From Paraspadella gotoi (Eukaryota; Chaetognatha): a DNA stretch of 64,000 nucleotides. The DNA is taken from assembly GCA_051294375.1 (NCBI GenBank), contig CM119264.1, positions 6,841,814 to 6,905,813 on the forward strand, given 5' to 3'. Each line of letters starts with the position of its first letter. Positions within the stretch are counted from its first letter, which is position 1. Position numbers and translations under genes: made by a program. Of the stretch, positions 61,106 to 64,000 are shown in pieces. Below the pieces are notes generated by a model. The model did not search any database. It saw only the letters and a program-made list of their open reading frames with translations, and was not told the DNA's origin.

Positions 61106-64000
61106 AAACACAATGTCTAACCACCAAATCTCTCTGTCCCACGAAAGCGCTAATAAACAACTGTCCCACGTCACAAAAGCAATCTCTAGATGGTCAAACC
61201 ATCTTTCACTTCTCTCTCTCATGTCGGAAATATGACGTCATCCCAGACGCCATCCAAGTGCGAAACAATATCACAGGAGAAAAGGCCCTACGGATATCGA
61301 ACGCGCAAAACGCAGCCTCTCTACAAACTTCATCGATCGTTGTCTATGCCAACCTGACGCGGCTCCGCTCGGAACAGCGACGTCTTCAAGAGGCGCTGGG
61401 CCGCCTTCTAGCTCCTGAAGATCTCATCTCCTGGCGCCAACGCATCGAAGATGACGCCGCCGAAACTTTCGGGCGACAAGGCAGCGTCAAAAGACGAAAT
61501 TGGTTACCTACGGCAGCGTCATGCCCACGACAAACTCGTCAAGGATAGGCGAATCCGGCAACGAAACGAATTGTTCCGGCTGGACAGACGATGAAATCCG
61601 AGCTGCACAAGAACGATGGCTCGTCAATGTTCCTCTTATACTTTGAACAATGACGAAGATTCTGTACTCCGTGAGGCTCATTCTTTGTTCCAACCCCTAT
61701 TATATTACCTGCTATTGACCTCATTGTCGGTGTAGAGACAGGAGGCGAGACTCCTGGATCAGCAGCCCGAAGCGGCGGCTACCCTTCGGGCGGCGGCGGC
61801 GCGATGCTCAACGCAAAAAGAGCTCCGCCCCGCCAAATGTCGGAAAAAGTGAACGCAAGGCCATTGCTCACTCAAAATGCAATCAGGCAATCATGGTTCA
61901 TCCCGCGGACAAGGAAGAGCTGCGGTGGTCATGGACGCCCATGACTACAAAAACAAAGTCCGAAAAATGATGGCAGATCGGCAAACCTACCATCTATTGC
62001 CAAAGGATCCAACTCTAGCTTACAGAGCTCGGATTCAGACCGTAACGAAAAGATACGTGAGTACTGTCCCCCGTCAGTATTTCACAGAGTCAATCCTGAC
62101 TCTACGCAGCCTCCTTTGTTCTTCGGTCAGCCGAAGGTACATAAGCCCGTTTACCATTACGCCCGATCGTATCAGCCCGCAATTCCATTTTTAATGGAAT
62201 GACGAAGGAGTTGGGGCGCATCCTCACTCCGCTCGTTGGTAATCAACACCACCTCCGGAACTCTGTTGATCTGACGGAAAAGCTGCAGCATATTATAGTC
62301 CCGATACTCATCTCTTGGTCTCGTGTGATTTAAAGAGCATGTTTAAAAATATTCCCCAAGAATTGGCGTTACAATCAGCAGAACGCCGCTTGAGGGGGAA
62401 GACCGGCAATTACACGAGCGTACGCCAATCCAATTGGATGACATCATGGCACTGCTACGGCTCGACCTGGAAATGGCGTACTTCAGGTTCGATGGACAGT
62501 ACTACGCCCAGCCTGGTGGCTTAGGGATGGGCAAGTCGACATCAAGTCCTCTGGCAGATTTCTATATGGAGGACTATGAGGTGGAAGCTTTGTCCTCTTT
62601 TCGATCGTTGCATGGGGCAGAGTCAATCCTCTTCTGGTATCGGAAAGCAGACGATACCATTCCTGGCCGTGAGACGAGACCTCATTGAGGATCTCCTGAA
62701 TCACCTGAATGGGATTCATGTGAGTATTAAGTGGAATGTGAGGAAGAGGAGAATGGGTCAATTCCAATGCTCGATGTGCTTATACAGCGCAAAGAGGGCG
62801 GCTCATTGGAATTTTCAGTATATCGCAAACCGACGCACACAGACCAATACATTCCCTTTGACCTCATGCCGCCTTATCTTCACAAGCTTGCCACGGTCAG
62901 GTCCTTACCAGGAGAGCAGCATTGATTCCGTCGACACCCCGAGCTTCAGGCCGCCGAGCTTGAGCACGTCAAAAGAGCCTTGCGATCAATGGTTACCCAT
63001 TGTGGGCCTTCGAGAGGGCTAGGTACCGGCCGTCTGTTGGAGGGCAGTGGCCACCTAGGGGCTGCCCAAGTAGCCGCTGATGCAGTTTTCTACCTCCGTC
63101 CCCCAGGAGGAGAAAGGGAGCTTGCGGCTGAAGTGCCTACCGCGCCACCACCAGCGCAATTGGAAGATAAGCAGAAGCGCCAAAGAACGTGGGTCACTTG
63201 TCCCTCCCCTACCACCAGGGGATCACTGAGTCATTGGTGCGGGTGCTAGCAAAGCAGGGGATCTTCACCTCAGTGACGGCCCGCGGCTCTCTGCGTGAGC
63301 TATTGGTGAAACCGAAAAGATAAAATCCCCAGACCGAAACATCAGGAGCGTCTATTGGCGGCCTGTGCAGGGGCGGGCAACCAAGCCTGCACAGCAGCAT
63401 ACGTGGGCGAGACAGGAAAGTCTCTAACAGACGATTCCAGCAGCATACGAGACCCTATCGTGACGCTAGAGGCCACTACCTATCTGCTATAGCCGAACAC
63501 ACGGCTAATACTGGCCATCTATTCAGAGAATCGAGACTGTCTCGTGCTGTCCCATGACCCAAGCTGGTTTTCAAGAGGTATTAGAGAGGCAATCTACATC
63601 AAAGCCCTCGAGCCCTCTTTGAACCGTGATGAGAGACGATTCGATCTCCCTCCAAGCTATGATTCGTTATCAAAAGCGTGGTGGAGGCCCCGTCTCCACC
63701 ACGTCCGCACAATGATTCCCCCATCTCCACTCAACGAGAATAGGCGGAGACCCTTGCGCAGGCAATGGGCAGACGATACCTCTCCTTCAACTGCAGCAAC
63801 TCATTCCTCCTCTGTGGACTGAGCGCCGCCCAAAGCGACGGCTGCAGGAGGAAGGGGGGAGGCCACCACTCTGTCGCGAAGTGGCAAGAATGGACAGCCG
63901 CCCACCTCGCCAGCAGGCAAGAAGAGGGCAGTCGGCAGGCGTACCAGGCCAGAGAGACATCCGAGTAGCCTTTGGTTTCTTCCCGCAAGGAAGTCTTCCC
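61106..64000 (+). pseudogene. Penelope-like element, frameshifted RT and GIY-YIG endonuclease
   Basis: The Penelope polyprotein copies the element RNA (reverse transcriptase) and cuts target DNA (GIY-YIG nuclease). Motifs occur in family order but in shifting frames: a helical N-terminal part (RLRSEQRRLQEALGRLL, 61355-61410), VVMDAHDYKNKV (61926), PKVHKP (62131), DLKSMFKNIP (62325), GLGMGKSTSSPLADFYMEDY (62518-62578), ADDT (62647, in place of the usual YVDD), LDVLIQRKEGG (62768), VYRKPTHTD (62818), NGYPLWAFERAR-type end (about 62990), YVGETGKSL (63400-63426, GIY-YIG core) and EAIYIKALEPSLNRDE (63572-63620). At least six frameshifts and several stops interrupt it, so it is non-functional as assembled. 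Composition (GC-rich) differs from the flanks, suggesting it is a recent arrival. It may continue past the window end. Confidence 0.9.

Overview
This is eukaryotic, almost certainly animal (invertebrate), nuclear DNA. It has no operons, ribosome binding sites or dense open reading frames. It has short GC-richer exons with GT..AG introns inside AT-rich, microsatellite-loaded DNA. The gene content (a fukutin-type LicD-domain protein, a MGAT4-type Golgi N-acetylglucosaminyltransferase and a small protein resembling the MANSC domain) and a Penelope-like retroelement point to a metazoan. I cannot name the species. The window contains six runs of N (20207-20231, 28809-28818, 41765-41789, 45607-45690, 46265-46289, 49392-49401), so it is a draft scaffold. 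All three 25-N gaps sit between two copies of the same sequence, which suggests unmerged overlaps or haplotypes.

Layout. 680-3035 (minus): a three-exon fukutin-like gene with apparent frameshifts in its last exon. 3.1-25 kb: no convincing gene. This stretch holds (AG)n, (CTTT)n, (AAAG)n, (GAC)n and (GATA)n microsatellites, a 1.6-kb CACGACCTCC minisatellite, a roughly 1-kb near-pure purine tract, and a 1.9-kb segment present twice (about 18.2-20.2 kb and 20.2-25.0 kb). The second copy is interrupted by a 2.6-kb hAT-like transposon with an 8-bp target duplication, and the first copy preserves the empty site. 25068-27505 (minus): five exons of a MGAT4-type gene, missing its N-terminal exon(s). 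27.8-44 kb: repeats, including a hammerhead-ribozyme-like palindromic family, a SINE-like family and a second interspersed family. There are also minisatellites and an inverted duplication around the 41765 gap. 44268-44612 (plus): a small secreted-peptide gene. 45-48.2 kb: another duplicated block around gaps. 52430-53254 (plus): a two-exon, 122-residue, eight-cysteine secreted protein of MANSC-like pattern, with a hammerhead-like element in its intron. 53.3-60 kb: repeats and weak candidate exons. 60007-64000 (plus): a Penelope-like element with an inverted pair of pLTR-like arms, each carrying a hammerhead-like motif, followed by a frameshifted reverse transcriptase and GIY-YIG endonuclease reading region.

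The most interesting thread is the hammerhead-like motif (CTGANGA - hairpin - GAAAC - GTC). It occurs in at least six places, usually inside short palindromic elements whose outer arms share an AACAACGATT-like segment, and twice in the arms of the Penelope-like element. This looks like one family of pLTR-derived elements that has spread into introns and into another transposon. Two genes (fukutin, MGAT4) belong to the glycosylation pathway of the secretory system, but nothing indicates that they are functionally linked by position.
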